Of a stretch of 64,000 nt of DNA, positions 10,721-22,121 are shown in pieces; the first letter of the stretch is position 1, and the number at the start of each line of letters is the position of its first letter. Source of the stretch: Dicyema japonicum. Its lineage: Eukaryota; Dicyemida; Rhombozoa; Dicyemidae. The notes under the pieces are model-generated. The model worked only from the letters and a program-made list of their open reading frames with translations, was not told the DNA's origin and did not search any database. The stretch lies in NCBI GenBank assembly GCA_011109175.1, contig RDEW01000008.1:129228-193227 (forward strand), read 5' to 3'. Both the position numbers and the translations under genes were made by a program.

Positions 10721-11460
10721 TTGTCCAGACTTCTGATTCTTTTATGTGGAGACGTCGAAACCAATCCTGGGCCATGGAGAGATTTGGCAATTATTCAACT
10801 GAATACGAATGGGATCAGGAGGAAAATCTTTGAACTCCGGGCACTCCTCCGCGAAAATGGGGCTGATCTCGCTTTAATACAGGAGTCCAAGCTATCTACT
10901 TCCACACCAACACCCTTTTTTCCCGGATACACAGTGATCCATAAAGATGGTCTAAGAGGACGCGGAGGAGGACTACTTACTATTATAAAGAACGATATTC
11001 CCTTTATAGATACAACTCAACGAACCTCAGAGCTAATTGGCACCGACAAGACTTTGGAGCAGATTACTGTCGAAATCGAGTTATTCCCGTCCTTTTGGAT
11101 CCATTTGGCTAATTTATATATTCCTCCACAAGGATCGTGTCCGACATCTTACATCCCTGATTTATCACGCATTTCAAAATCTATTGTTATGTATGGATCT
11201 TAATGCACGACATCCAGTTTGGCTCATTTCTCAATCCTCTGATAACCGAGGAGAACTCATTGCAAATTATTTTCCTGACCTTATTATACTGAACAACCCT
11301 AACTCACATACGAGGACTCCATTAAGGATGACTGATAGCTGCACATCCCCCGACTTAACATTATGCTCACCTTCACTGGGTGGACAACAACACAACACTT
11401 TCCTGGAACTTCTTTTACGGTTTCTCCCGTGACCACAATCCAATCCTTTTAAAATTGAGA
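10721..11460 (+). pseudogene. LINE-P copy 1: 2A peptide and APE endonuclease
   Basis: LLILLCGDVETNPGP (10730-10774) is a canonical 2A ribosome-skipping sequence (D-V/I-E-x-N-P-G-P). At such a sequence the ribosome releases the upstream peptide at the Gly-Pro junction and continues. The endonuclease starts straight after it: IIQLNTNGIRRK, ADLALIQESKL (catalytic E), GLRGRGGGL, then MDLNARHPVW in a second frame (from about 11190) and FSRDHNPILLKL in a third (about 11426-11461). A TGA at 10709-10711 and a one-base deletion close the leader upstream of the 2A; in the second copy the same position is an open Trp codon. The copy cannot make the full product. Confidence 0.85.
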
Positions 11461-12020
11461 GGTCTTCGACGATACAAAAGACGGCCGGAGGAATCAAAAA
11501 GATTCAAGGATTATACGAAGGTAGACTGGTCCGATTTCAGTAACCTTGTGGATAAATTCTTGGCCGGAGATTATCCTCACCAATACGCTCTATTGATGAG
11601 GCCGCAGAAATTATCAGCGCTGCCATTCAGAAAGCTGACCATATTTTTATTCCTGTATACAAGACGTTTACTCCTACCCTCAGCTATTATACAATAAGTC
11701 TTATAAAACAAAGAGACCGGTTGCTGAGATGTTATCTGATGGACCTGGAGTCCTTGACAGCCTCAGACAACTAAATAAAAGGATCTGTCAGAGCATAAAA
11801 ACAAGGACAAGAGATGGCAGCATCTAGTTAACCACCTCGACAGGAAAAGTTCATCCCGACATTTCTGGAAAACTCTTAAACAAGTCAAGTCGGAGCTGGA
11901 TGATGCAGACGGAACCGGAAAGCTTTCTCCTGAACACTTATGCCACTTACATCCTAACACCCTTATGAAACATTACGCTGGAATTAGCTTCAAACCTTCT
12001 CTAAACACCTGGACATTAGG

Positions 12021-13195
12021 GTGCGTGCCCATAAACCGAAGAAGGAACCTTACCACGAACAATTCTCAGATGACCAAGTCTTGGATAATATCACCAGATT
12101 AAAGAGCAGCTCACCGTGCGGGCCTGACAAAGTATCTTCTATTCACCTAAAACACCTAAGCCACTACGCAATTGGCTACCTCACGCAAATATACAATCTG
12201 TCCATTAACTATAATATTATTCCAAGATTTGATAGAATTCTATCATCAGACCGATATTGAAAGCTGGGAAAAAAGAGACAGAACCTGCCTCCTTCAGGCC
12301 TATCTCCGTTACCAGCACACTGTCAAAAATTATGGAGAAACTTGTATTATCAGTCATTATTCCATATCTTCCACGTCTATATTTCAACATGGTTTCCTCC
12401 GCGGTAGGTCCACCGCTACATACTTGGCTATCCTATCGCAGTTCATTGCCGACGATTTTAACACCCATCCCCGCCTCACAAAAGCACAATCTTGCTTTCT
12501 ATTGACATCAAAAAAGCTTTTGACATTGTTTCGAGAAAAATCCTGGTAGGAAAAATAATTTCTACTAATATTCGTCCGAATGTGAAATTATGGATGGCCA
12601 ACATTTTTCTGAAAGAAGTGGAAGAGTAGTCAGTAGTGATCTCAGATCTAGATCACGATTACTACCGAACGGGGTACCACAGGGGTCTCCACTTTCACTA
12701 ATTCTATTCAACTTATTCCTACACGACAAACCTAATGATGGAGACGAAGACTCCCTCCTATTATCCTACGCAGACGATGTAGTCATTGCATTACGGAACC
12801 GTTCGACGCAAGTCACATCTTTAAAGACTCAGCAAAATTGATCATTCTCCACAATTGGATTGTTGGCAATCGACTTACAATTTCTGCAACCAAGTCTATT
12901 TGTACTATTTTCACTTCGGACCGTCGTTCTAAGGATGAACCGAGTATCTTTATTGGCCCTACTCGGATTTCAGTGACAATGTCTCCCACTGTCCTTGGAG
13001 TCAAGTACGACTGTCTATTTAATTTAACTCCCACGCAAAAACATGATTACCAAGGGCCTCCAGAAAATTAAAGTTTTACGCGCCTTGTCCGGAAGACCCC
13101 GCTAAATATGGACTTTTCTGTTTCTACCCTCTACCAGCAAACAATCGCGCCAGCCGTTGAGTATGCCTCTGTTGCATGGAGATTCGCACTATCGG
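12021..13195 (+). pseudogene. LINE-P copy 1: reverse transcriptase
   Basis: Fingers are at 12021-12250 (ITRLKSSSPCGPDKV). FRPISVTSTLSKIMEKLV follows at about 12290 and RGRSTATYLAILSQFIADDF at about 12400-12460, in alternating frames. Then come FDIVSRKIL, NGVPQGSPLSLILFNLF (about 12670-12720) and the catalytic SYADDVV at about 12764-12784. The thumb continues in the frame of 12838-13071 (IVGNRLTISATKS, GPTRISVTMSPTVLGVKYD). At least five frame changes are present. The connection to the endonuclease (11460-12020) is a degenerate linker with the open piece RFKDYTKVDWSDF. Confidence 0.8.
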
Positions 13196-13599
13196 AGACT
13201 AGGATCACCTAACTGTTTGACTCTTTTGTCTTTCTTTCTCGGTGTTCCCGGGGTTATTAAAAATAAAATAAAAAACCATTGTAGTTAATGGCCGATTCCC
13301 GTTTTCCTTGTACAAGTTGTTCGCATCTAGCAGCTAACATAATCATTGGTCCCATTTCCGATTCTTGCTTCTTAAAAACTTTATCCCAACGACAACAAAA
13401 ATATTGATCTTAGAAACTTATTAAACAAACCTCTCTAGGACAAAATTATCATATACCAGGACCTATCAAAGATAAGACTAGGAACCGGTTATAAAAAAAC
13501 AGTTTAAGAAGTTCGACCCCGACGGTTTAACCTCCAACTTGTTGGTCTGTAATAACTTTCTTAGATTTTACTTTTTCGGTAAGACTACAGTACACCAAA

Positions 13600-13690
13600 C
13601 TTAACTACTCACGTGACCAGAGACTTCATCTTGGTCCGATGCTCCTCCCTAGATCCCACAGATACACATACTGGACGTAATAACTGGATG
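13600..13690 (-). pseudogene. 3' end scrap of the LINE at 50770-51750
   Basis: The minus strand reads SREEHRTKMKSLV, closely matching TREEHRAKTRSLLERAGIK at the C-terminus of the 50770-51750 element. The flanking DNA GGAGGAGCATCGG is nearly identical in both. Only the last 30 or so codons remain. Confidence 0.6.
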
Positions 13691-13739
13691 TTTTTATTAT
13701 TTTTATTTTAAAATACTAAGACTAAAAGAAAGAATGGTT

Positions 13740-13965
13740 AACTCATTAAGTAGGTGATCCCAGCCAACTTAATCTCACGAATTCTCCTTGAATGTTCTCT
13801 CAGCTGCCCTCCGGAAGTGCCTTCATTTGTGTCTGCAGATGAACTCTTTCGGAGTACACTTCTTAGTTGTCGATCTGAATTCCTCTACATGACTTCCCTT
13901 TCTCTGAATGGGTTTCCTATTCCCTTGCAGATATGAAGAAAGCCCTTGCGAATTATCAACGTCGC
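13740..13965 (-). pseudogene. C-terminal scrap of a CR1-like LINE
   Basis: The minus strand encodes REHSRRIREIKLAGIT, which parallels the MAQVIAKTGIT terminus of LINE-P (60430-60475). It is preceded by about 50 codons in mixed frames with TPKEFICRHK. No catalytic domain is present. It sits in the same orientation as the scraps at 13600 and 14217, so the three may be parts of one dismantled region or independent 5'-truncated insertions. Confidence 0.45.
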
Positions 13966-14216
13966 CGCCTCTGAAAGGAGAATGAAGATAAATATGATGT
14001 CAGAATACATATGCCGCATGATTTTCCACTAGAGAGAGTTTATAGTTCGACTCTCGAAGAAAGAAGACCGAATTTTCAGGCATAACGGGTAAGAAGACCG
14101 AATTTCAGGAATAATTCACTTCTCGGCAAATAACTTGAAGATATGAATGCTTATTGTTTAGTTTTTTAATTATTTAGAACCAAGGATCACCAACAAAACA
14201 ATGGTGAGTAGGGCCG

Positions 14217-14477
14217 TTAGGCGATCCCGGCCTTTTTTTCGGTGTTCTCCCCCGAGTGCCGACACATTTCCGTGAGGACGAATGACTTTTTTGGAGGTTT
14301 AGAGGTTTTGGCAGAGTTCCCGTATTCCTCACGAGTTCTTTGAACGGGTTGGTTTAATATCGAGGAGGAAGATCTTTGTAGGGTCTTTGTACTGTCTCTT
14401 GGAAGGAGTTTCTTTAGGTTGGCGTGAGATATGTTAGTACTCAATCCGCGCAGAAGTAGCTGATCGAGTTGCATCAT
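14217..14477 (-). pseudogene. C-terminal ORF scrap of a CR1-like LINE
   Basis: An open 86-codon stretch ends CRHSGENTEKKAGIA and a stop, again the (A/T)GI(T/A)-stop ending shared by CR1-like LINE tails in this window. The body is basic and serine-rich with no catalytic motif. The upstream part would have been RT but is absent. Confidence 0.4.
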
Positions 14478-14499
14478 TTAATTAATTAAAAGCAGATTA

Positions 14500-14737
14500 T
14501 AATAAAATATTTATGAAACTCAAATAAGAAATAAGGACCTAAAAGCCATAGGCAGGAGTTGAAAACAATGGATGACCTCGATGAACTAAGAAATCTTGCG
14601 AAACGGAGAGGCCATTGGATGCGATTGGTGCAAAGGGTGGCCGGCGCGGCACAAGGGAACCTTAAGTGACTTTTGTTTTTATGTGTTCTCGGCAGTGCTG
14701 ATAATAATAATAATAATAATAATAAATAAGAATTAAA
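14500..14737 (+). pseudogene. LINE C-terminus with 3' tail
   Basis: The plus strand from 14570 encodes MDDLDELRNLAKRRGHWMRL, then VQRVAGAAQGNLK and a stop. This is the kind of basic helix that closes the RT ORF in many CR1/L2-like elements. It is followed by TGTGTTCTCGGCAGTGCTGA and (TAA)n at 14697-14725, a typical microsatellite 3' terminus. It is heavily 5'-truncated. The source family is not otherwise present here. Confidence 0.5.
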
Positions 14738-14861
14738 AATTAAAAAAAATATATTAATTTTTTTATAATATGGAAACACCATCATTGTATGCATTATGCA
14801 TTAATAATATCCGACAAAACTTTGAAGAAAAAAATATATAAAATTAAACGACAAGTCTAAA

Positions 14862-15600
14862 AAAATGTTTTCCAAAAGAATCCTTAATGAACTGAAATAT
14901 TTGAATTCACGACCAGAGAAAGTTCTATCTTTTCAAGATTCAAGTTAATATAGAATTTCGGATGTAGTACAGAAGGATATTTTTACATTGAATTGACTGG
15001 TGAAGATGTTGACGTTAAGGACGTTGTTAAGATGATTCAAGTTTATCCAAATTTATCCAATATTAAAATAAGAAGGATTGTTTCATCAGAAAAGATTTCC
15101 TGTACTGCCAATTTCCCCGAATGAGGTCAAATCATTCACACTCTTGCATTATGATGACCCAGATTTGCTACATCAGCTATTTATGACTGGTTTTAGAAAA
15201 ATAAGGTCCCTCAACCTTTCTCGAGTGCATAGAACAACGACCATTTATAACTATACACTTAAAATAATTGATAAACTGGAACGCATAAATTTTTACAACG
15301 TCTTAATTTCTGATTTTGCAGAATTTACTGAAAGTATTAACAGTCCGAGTCTTTAAAGTTTGATTTTCTCTCAAATCTAGTCATTTTTTGCATACAAGTG
15401 ATGGATACATGTCGGGATATGATTGTAATTTCATCTCACTATTCAAAAAGACCGAAAATCTTACTTTTGTAGATTTATCAGGATATTCTATCGACGAGAA
15501 ATATTAAGCGACTTAACTGAGTTATTTATATTAACAATTTTAGCCAATTTGCAAAAAAAGGATTGGAAAAATTTCAATTTAATTTGATTTTAAATTTCAA
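14862..15600 (+). pseudogene. Possible leucine-rich-repeat host gene, broken
   Basis: The AT-rich stretch holds successive coding-like pieces in shifting frames. They are MFSKRILNELKYLNSRPEKV (14864), then FYIELTGEDVDVKDVVKMIQ (about 14978-15040), then the open 92-codon piece at 15078-15356 with FRKIRSLNLSRVHRTT and LKIIDKLERINFYNVLISDF. Last comes LTFVDLSGYSIDEKY (about 15460-15506). The LxxLxLS spacing is what leucine-rich repeats look like. I could not link all pieces with short introns, so it is either a pseudogene or a gene with an intron pattern I cannot resolve. No specific family is recognised. Confidence 0.4.
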
Positions 15601-16400
15601 TAAGAATATAACCAATTCGGTATATTTATAAAATAATATAGAATGATCCGGAATCAATTTTAAATAACCTTGTGAGGTCTATTTTACATTTCGAATATAA
15701 AATAAACTTATCAATTGAAACCACTGTAGAAATTTCTAAAATGAATTTCAGAATTCAAAAAAACTTATTAAATAAATTTTTTTAAAGTATTTTGAAGGTT
15801 TAGTTTAGTTTATTCGTAAGAATAAATATTATCTGGTATGTATTTCATCCATTATGTAATTTAATATGATTATTATAGAGAAATTTTAATTAACATAATC
15901 AAGAACCAACCAATTTCGTATGCTTGTAGCTGGTATTAGAGAAAATTATATTTTAGTATTATTTATGATATTTTTCTTGAGCTCATTGATGAATATTAAG
16001 ATGTTAAAAATGATGTATCAGTATTGTAATTTTAGCATTCTTTTCATTGTTTACAATTATTGTGCTGTTTTAGACCCTGGGAAATATCTATATTTGTAGT
16101 TATTGCTCATTTTAGTTTCCTGCACTGTCATTCTTGCTAACACAAATGGGTGATTGGTACGACGTCGAAACTGATCATTATAATTGTTGCCCCTATATTA
16201 TGAAAAGTACGAGTATCGAGTTTCTAGCCTATCTTGGATATTCCGGTCTTGTCAATGTTTGAAAGACATAATACTTTTATTTATGTTTGAGGATTTCAAA
16301 AACTTCGAATTTTATATATACACTATTCCTCTCGTCAATTATTGAGAAAGACCGATCTAATAAATTATTTATTGTAATATTGTTGGTTTATTAAGAAGAG
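15601..16400. other. AT-rich stretch, no gene recognised
   Basis: Very AT-rich with runs of A and T, stops in all frames, and no repeat copy recognised. It separates two groups of host-like reading frames. Confidence 0.5.
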
Positions 16401-16401
16401 A

Positions 16402-16930
16402 AATGGATTTTGCTTTGTTCAATTTCCATGATCACTATATAATTTCGAGTTCTCTCTGTTTGTTATTGAATGACCCAAATGATGTTTTGTCAACATTTAT
16501 TAATTCTGATTTCAGTGATCTGAATCCACAAGAACACATTCTAAATAAAATTGTTCATTTTATAGGAAAATACCCTTATGAAGCCTACTGTGATAAGAGG
16601 TTATTGTCAATTTTTTATGGTGAGATCGTTGAAGTCAACAATAAATTTATTAAATATGAACTTAGATGAACGAATTTGGCTTTGGGCTGTCTGGGAATGT
16701 GCTAATTTAACAACATTAGAACGTTTTTTTTATTTTTACAATAGCACGTGTATTTATGGCCAAGTTAATTCCACATGACATTATCATAAAAATTGAGAAT
16801 GTATGCTTACTATCCAAAATGAAAGAGATTCATCACTATGCCGAGATTTTTCGAAGGAATTACAATGTTGTCATTTTTATAATTTTAGAACTACGTTGAT
16901 GACCATTAAGATTATTTAAGTGATTATTTT
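16402..16930 (+). CDS. Hypothetical protein, possible multi-exon host gene
   Basis: An ATG at 16403 opens 88 codons (MDFALFNFHDHYIISSS, then HILNKIVHFIGKYPYEAY). A GTGAG donor at about 16620 and a TTAG acceptor at about 16665 would join it in phase to DERIWLWAVWECANLTTLER, giving a 46-nt intron. A third open piece (16754-16903, MAKLIPHDIIIKIENVCLLS) follows in another frame; its IPHDIIIKI looks faintly like the start of an F-box. No family is recognised with confidence. The codon pattern is coding-like and unlike the LINEs, so I list it as a candidate host gene with uncertain exon structure. Confidence 0.35.
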
Positions 16931-16989
16931 ATTAATTTACTGATTATTATTTCGCATTGTAGATTAGTCATAATTAGGCTCACCACTTT

Positions 16990-17225
16990 ATTATTCTAGA
17001 ATTCCGGACAGTTATTGATTTTGATAATCAAAATTTGTGTCTTTCGGGACTAAATTTTTTCACGGAAAATCAAGAAAATATATTTATTTAAAATTATCTA
17101 AGAAAGTCTATTGTATTTTGAACTGAATGAACTTTATCTAGAAATTTTTGATCATCAATTTGATAATCCTGGACATTCCGGGACTGTCCCGGCTAATCCG
17201 GGAAGGATATTAAACCTAGTCATAA
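16990..17225. mobile_element. Possible MITE with GGGACTGTCCCGG terminus
   Basis: Near the right end the sequence CATTCCGGGACTGTCCCGGC is followed by TAATCCGGGA, a palindrome-rich pattern seen at the ends of some hAT-type non-autonomous elements. A looser TTCCGGACAG and TTGATAATC block in opposite orientation lies at about 16999-17030. Target-site duplications could not be identified. Weak call. Confidence 0.3.
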
Positions 17226-17382
17226 TAACTCATAAAAAACTTTAAATTACTAAGATTTTAAATTTTTTAATTAAAAAAATTTTCTAGGTTGGATTGGATG
17301 AAAGTGATGATTCCTTTATAATTGCATGAAAATGTGTGATTAATTTAAATTTTAAAAATTCATATAAAAAACAACTTTTTAG

Positions 17383-17570
17383 TACCGGACACTCCTCCAT
17401 GTTCGAACCAGGGAAAAGACTAGATGCGATAACCATCTTGTCTGGGAGATCACCTGCATCTAATCAAGAGTGCCTCTGGAGCATGTTCTGCTACTGAGAA
17501 GGTTTAGGTTGAAACAAACAAAGTACGCGTTCTCCCAATGGTTTTTTGTTTGTTATTTTGAAACAGATGG
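17383..17570 (+). pseudogene. LINE-A 3' fragment
   Basis: CCGGACACTCCTCCATGTTC, then AGAGTGCCTCTGGAGCATGT, then TTGTTTGTT line up with the C-terminal domain and 3' UTR of LINE-A at 28004-28245. An internal deletion removes most of the PDG-to-WDV nuclease motif. No frame remains. Confidence 0.7.
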
Positions 17571-18884
17571 TATCCTGATCACATTAAAAAAACGCACTTT
17601 ATAAATTTTAAAATCAGATTGATAAAATTATAGACTTTGTTATTTAAAATGTGTAAATTTAAATTAATATTGAAAAACTATTTAATACTTGGGTTATATT
17701 GGTTAAAGTGATTTATCGCTTATAGTGAAGCAAAATCAGATTTTGTTTGATTTCACTATTAACGCTTTACATCAGGTATTTCAAAACTTGATGTTTGATC
17801 ACAATTGTTATATTTTGCGTTTTGGAGCGTTACCATATTATTCCCGTTGTAGTAGGCTTGCAAATTAATAAATAAACTTCAATAAGATTAAGATTTTTCA
17901 GATTCGTCAGTGCGGCTTCGCATAAAGCCTTTTGAGTTTTACATACCTGCTCACACTGTATATGAACAGTAGACGACGGAATACAGTCAGAAATTATATT
18001 TTGGTGACGATTTATGTGGAATAAGGAAGTATCTAAAACCGGTATTTCATATCAAGTTATTTCTATCAAAACATTAAAAAAAACGACATATTTCTATCGG
18101 AGTCGTGCTCAAATGATTTTTTGCGTAATCCAAAAAAGACAAGTTTTATAACCTCCAAGTCTAGTTGGAACCAAGGGAAGAATAAATATCCAGTTTTGCA
18201 GCTGTGAAAATCCCTCCACATGTGTCTGTTATTATATTACGAAACGACGGACTATAAAGGTGGTACACGAAGTTTACTTAAATTACTGAATTTCACTTGT
18301 CCACAGATTAGCAATTGAATATTACACTCCCCGTTTGTTGATAACCGATTTACTTCGGAGACTGACTAGCCACTCGATATTCTTTTAGAAGATGGGGTAA
18401 CTCTCAAAAAGTCCTAAAGCCAATAAGATCATTTTTTCTCTGACTATTGGACATCATCTCCCGTTTTGCTAGAGTAATGAATTTATACCAAAGTGATCTT
18501 TCATTAATAGGGAAACCATAAGTCAACTGAAGTTATTTGTTTAATTTGATTGTAAAAATGATATTAAGAAATATATTTTAATAACTTGAGGTTTTCGATG
18601 TATTCTGAGTCCATCAGTGGGATCTATAAGTAGCAAAAAGAGTCAAGTACCACGGAGGCATCAAAAAAGGATCAGTCGGTTTTCCGACTTGATTGGATCA
18701 TTCGCTGATGACGTTCTCACCGACATGGTTCTGGATGGACAATTCTACTGTGGGAGATTCTTCCAAATTATTTCATTTTAAGTAATAAGTATTCGAACTC
18801 GGTCACGGAAAGGAGTCTCTCGCTACCACCATGAAGACCAACATTCGTTCTTTTTTGGGAGGTATCCACATTCCCAGTTGTCCT

Positions 18885-19215
18885 ATGGCTTCTAACTGTA
18901 CGAGGGAGACACGTTGTCAGAACTAAGAAGTCGAAGTGCTCCGTCTCAAGAGAACTGTTCGGTTAAAGTTAATCGAAGGTGGTATCTGCGCAGTCATCAG
19001 GGCACTTTCCTTGAGTAGACCACAAAAACCGACTCCATACGCCTATTTTTACTGACAACAAGGATCCACTGCCACCTCAAAATTTACGCCAGTCGCTCCC
19101 AATCAGGAGTGAGTCCTCTGATTGCATCAAACGATGAACTTATCCTCGCAATACGGAATTTTGTCCCTAGTAGTGGCGGGCTCGACGGAATGAGACCTGG
19201 TTACCTAAGGATCTA
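18885..19215 (+). pseudogene. LINE-A RT N-terminal piece, array unit 1
   Basis: This corresponds to the open 111-codon piece at 20501-20836 in unit 2, but is broken here by an early stop, a small indel near 19045 and a base loss near 19088. The end of the piece still reads LILAIRNFVPSSGGLDGMRP, a motif common before the fingers of this RT family. Confidence 0.7.
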
Positions 19216-19464
19216 ACCTCTTTATCCGTAGAAGGCCCCGCATATGCAACACTCAAAGAAACAATTTTTTATAGTTAGTCTTTTCCAGTCTGAAGTGTCG
19301 ATCTAGGTCGTATTAAATTACACTAAATGTGAAATCTACAATTGCGGATTTTCAGAAAAAAAGTATTCAAAAGCTTTGTCATGCTTTGGAAAATTACTGC
19401 CTGCAAGTATTTCCACACCCTATAAAAAATTATATTCCTCGGATCCCCAATCACCATAAATCTA

Positions 19465-20004
19465 ATGGGAAGAGCTATGCGTGAAAATCGATTGTTATTC
19501 GGAAAGACTCTGGATCGCTTGTGTCTACTTGACATGCATACAGCATTATTCCTCCTGAAAAATAGTCTCAACGTACAGAGGCTTGCATATGTCCTGAGGA
19601 CTGCTTCCTATTTCACCCAGTGTGACCAACTCGCAAAGATTAACGAGATCTCCCTTACGGCAGTGGAACGTATCTTAAACGTCCGGTTCAAGGATTACTC
19701 ATGGAAGAAAGCCACGCAGCCAGTGAGACTAGGAGGACTTGGAATTCGGAACCCTGTGGACCTTTCTCTCCCTTCATACCTATCATCGCTAATGGCCTGT
19801 AACTCACATGTCAAGAGGATTCTACACTCTCTACCTGAATTCTCTATTGACAAGTACGCCGGCCATGCTTGTGAGGCTTGGAACCGCACTTATCAGCTTT
19901 CCCTGTTTTCATCGTTCTCTCAGCGAGACGATACTATTTGCTGGAAATTATTCAAAGATTTGCTAGTGTCACCTAGCCAACATCGCCGTGCCTGTTTGTT
20001 GTAG
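19465..20004 (+). pseudogene. LINE-A RT thumb piece, array unit 1
   Basis: An open 179-codon frame starts MGRAMRENRLLFGKTLDRL. It contains FLLKNSLNVQRLAYVLRTA, PVRLGGLGIRNPVDLSL and LPSYLSSLMACNSHVKRIL. These are thumb-region motifs after the catalytic palm, so alone it has no polymerase activity. It ends at a stop (HRRACLL) where the intact family continues into the C-terminal nuclease-like domain. It is identical to the unit 2 copy. Confidence 0.8.
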
Positions 20005-20500
20005 GGAGCGTATTCCGAGAGCGGTGCCTGGGTCAACGCCATTTCCAATGGAGTTCTGGGTACCTTCCTGGATTATGAATGCGTCCGTATTAGGATCTCA
20101 TTACGACTGGGATTATAAGTCGTGTTCCACATCAATAAGTCAAGTGAAGTTATTTGTTTAATTTGATTGTAAAATAATATTAAGAAATATATTTTAATAA
20201 CTTGAGGTTTTCGATGTATTCTGAGTCCATCAGTGGGATCTATAAGTAGCAAAAAGAGTCAAGTACCACGAAGGCATCAAAAAAGGATCAGTCGGTTTTC
20301 CCGACTTGATTGGATCATTCGCTGATGACGTTCTCACCGACATGGTTCTGGATGGACAATTCTACTGTGGGAGATTCTTCCAAATTATTTCATTTTAAGT
20401 AATAAGTATTCGAACTCGGTCACGGAAAGGAGTCTCTCGCTACCACCATGAAGACCAACATTCGTTCTTTTTTGATGGTATCCACATTCCCAGTTGTCCT

Positions 20501-20836
20501 ATGGCTTCTAACTGTACGAGGGAGACACGTTGTCAGAACGAAGAAGTCGAAGTGCTCCGTCTCAAGAGAACTGTTCGGTTAAAGTTAATCGAAGGTGGTA
20601 CCTGCGCAATCATCAGGGCACTTTCCTTGAGTAGACCACAAAAACCGACTCCATACGCCTACAATATTTTACTGAACAAGGATCCACTGCCACCTCAAAA
20701 TTTACGCCAAGTCGCTCCCCAATCAGGAGTGAGTCCCCTGATTGCATCAAACGATGAACTTATCCTCGCAATACGGAATTTTGTCCCTAGTAGTGGCGGG
20801 CTCGACGGAATGAGACCTGGTTACCTAAGGATCTAA
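20501..20836 (+). pseudogene. LINE-A RT N-terminal piece, array unit 2
   Basis: The open frame MASNCTRETRCQNEEVEVLR runs to GLDGMRPGYLRI and a stop. One base shift later the same strand reads LTSLSVEGPAYATLKETI, the expected continuation, so the stop is a frameshift artefact of decay. An overlapping ATG at 20449 opens a short hydrophobic frame (MKTNIRSFLMVSTF). Catalytic residues are absent. Confidence 0.75.
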
Positions 20837-21083
20837 CCTCTTTATCCGTAGAAGGCCCCGCATATGCAACACTCAAAGAAACAATTTTTATAGTTAGTCT
20901 TTTCCAGTCTGAAGTGTCGATCTAGGTCGTATTAAATTACACTAAATGTGAAATCTACAATTGCGGATTTTCAGAAAAAAAGTATTCAAAAGCTTTGTCA
21001 TGCTTTGGAAAATTACTGCCTGCAAGTATTTCCACACCCTATAAAAAATTATATTCCTCGGATCCCCAATCACCATAAATCTA

Positions 21084-21623
21084 ATGGGAAGAGCTATGCG
21101 TGAAAATCGATTGTTATTCGGAAAGACTCTGGATCGCTTGTGTCTACTTGACATGCATACAGCATTATTCCTCCTGAAAAATAGTCTCAACGTACAGAGG
21201 CTTGCATATGTCCTGAGGACTGCTTCCTATTTCACCCAGTGTGACCAACTCGCAAAGATTAACGAGATCTCCCTTACGGCAGTGGAACGTATCTTAAACG
21301 TCCGGTTCAAGGATTACTCATGGAAGAAAGCCACGCAGCCAGTGAGACTAGGAGGACTTGGAATTCGGAACCCTGTGGACCTTTCTCTCCCTTCATACCT
21401 ATCATCGCTAATGGCCTGTAACTCACATGTCAAGAGGATTCTACACTCTCTACCTGAATTCTCTATTGACAAGTACGCCGGCCATGCTTGTGAGGCTTGG
21501 AACCGCACTTATCAGCTTTCCCTGTTTTCATCGTTCTCTCAGCGAGACGATACTATTTGCTGGAAATTATTCAAAGATTTGCTAGTGTCACCTAGCCAAC
21601 ATCGCCGTGCCTGTTTGTTGTAG
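21084..21623 (+). pseudogene. LINE-A RT thumb piece, array unit 2
   Basis: Same 179-codon thumb frame as 19465-20004, with no differences seen at protein level. Directly upstream (20942-21083) the same domain continues in other frames (CFGKLLPASISTPY). The junction scar lies just before that, at about 20906-20929. Confidence 0.8.
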
Positions 21624-22121
21624 GGAGCGTATTCCGAGAGCGGTGCCTGGGTCAACGCCATTTCCAATGGAGTTCTGGGTACCTTCCTGGATTATGAATG
21701 CGTCCGTATTAGGATCTCATTACGACTGGGATTATAAGTCGTGTTCCACATCAATAAGTCAAGTGAAGTTATTTGTTTAATTTGATTGTAAAAATGATAT
21801 TAAGAAATATATTTTAATAACTTGAGGTTTTCGATGTATTCTGAGTCCATCAGTGGGATCTATAAGTAGCAAAAAAGAGTCAAGTACCACGAAGGCATCA
21901 AAAAAGGATCAGTCGGTTTTCCCGACTTGATTGGATCATTCGCTGATGACGTTCTCACCGACATGGTTCTGGATGGACAATTCTACTGTGGGAGATTCTT
22001 CCAAATTATTTCATTTTAAGTAATAAGTATTCGAACTCGGTCACGGAAAGGAGTCTCTCGCTACCACCATGAAGACCAACATTCGTTCTTTTTTGATGGT
22101 ATCCACATTCCCAGTTGTCCT

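Larger units (their letters stand above)
10587..13275 (+). mobile_element. LINE-P copy 1, non-LTR retrotransposon with 2A leader
   Basis: The left limit is the point where it starts to match the second copy (58997). The right limit is a 3' end CTCGGTGTTCCCGGGGTTATTAAA followed by AAATAAAATAAAA. It contains a leader with a 2A peptide, an APE endonuclease and an RT, all in frameshifted pieces. Compared with copy 2 it has a complete endonuclease-to-RT region but lacks about 300 bp of the C-terminal domain, between 13197 and 13200. CR1-like affinity is inferred from domain order and motif style. Confidence 0.8.

Noticed and set aside
17700-17870. AT-rich hairpin GTGAAGCAAAATC / GATTTTGTTTGATTTCAC as a regulatory structure
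   Set aside because: Imperfect, AT-rich and without any associated gene; expected by chance in this base composition.
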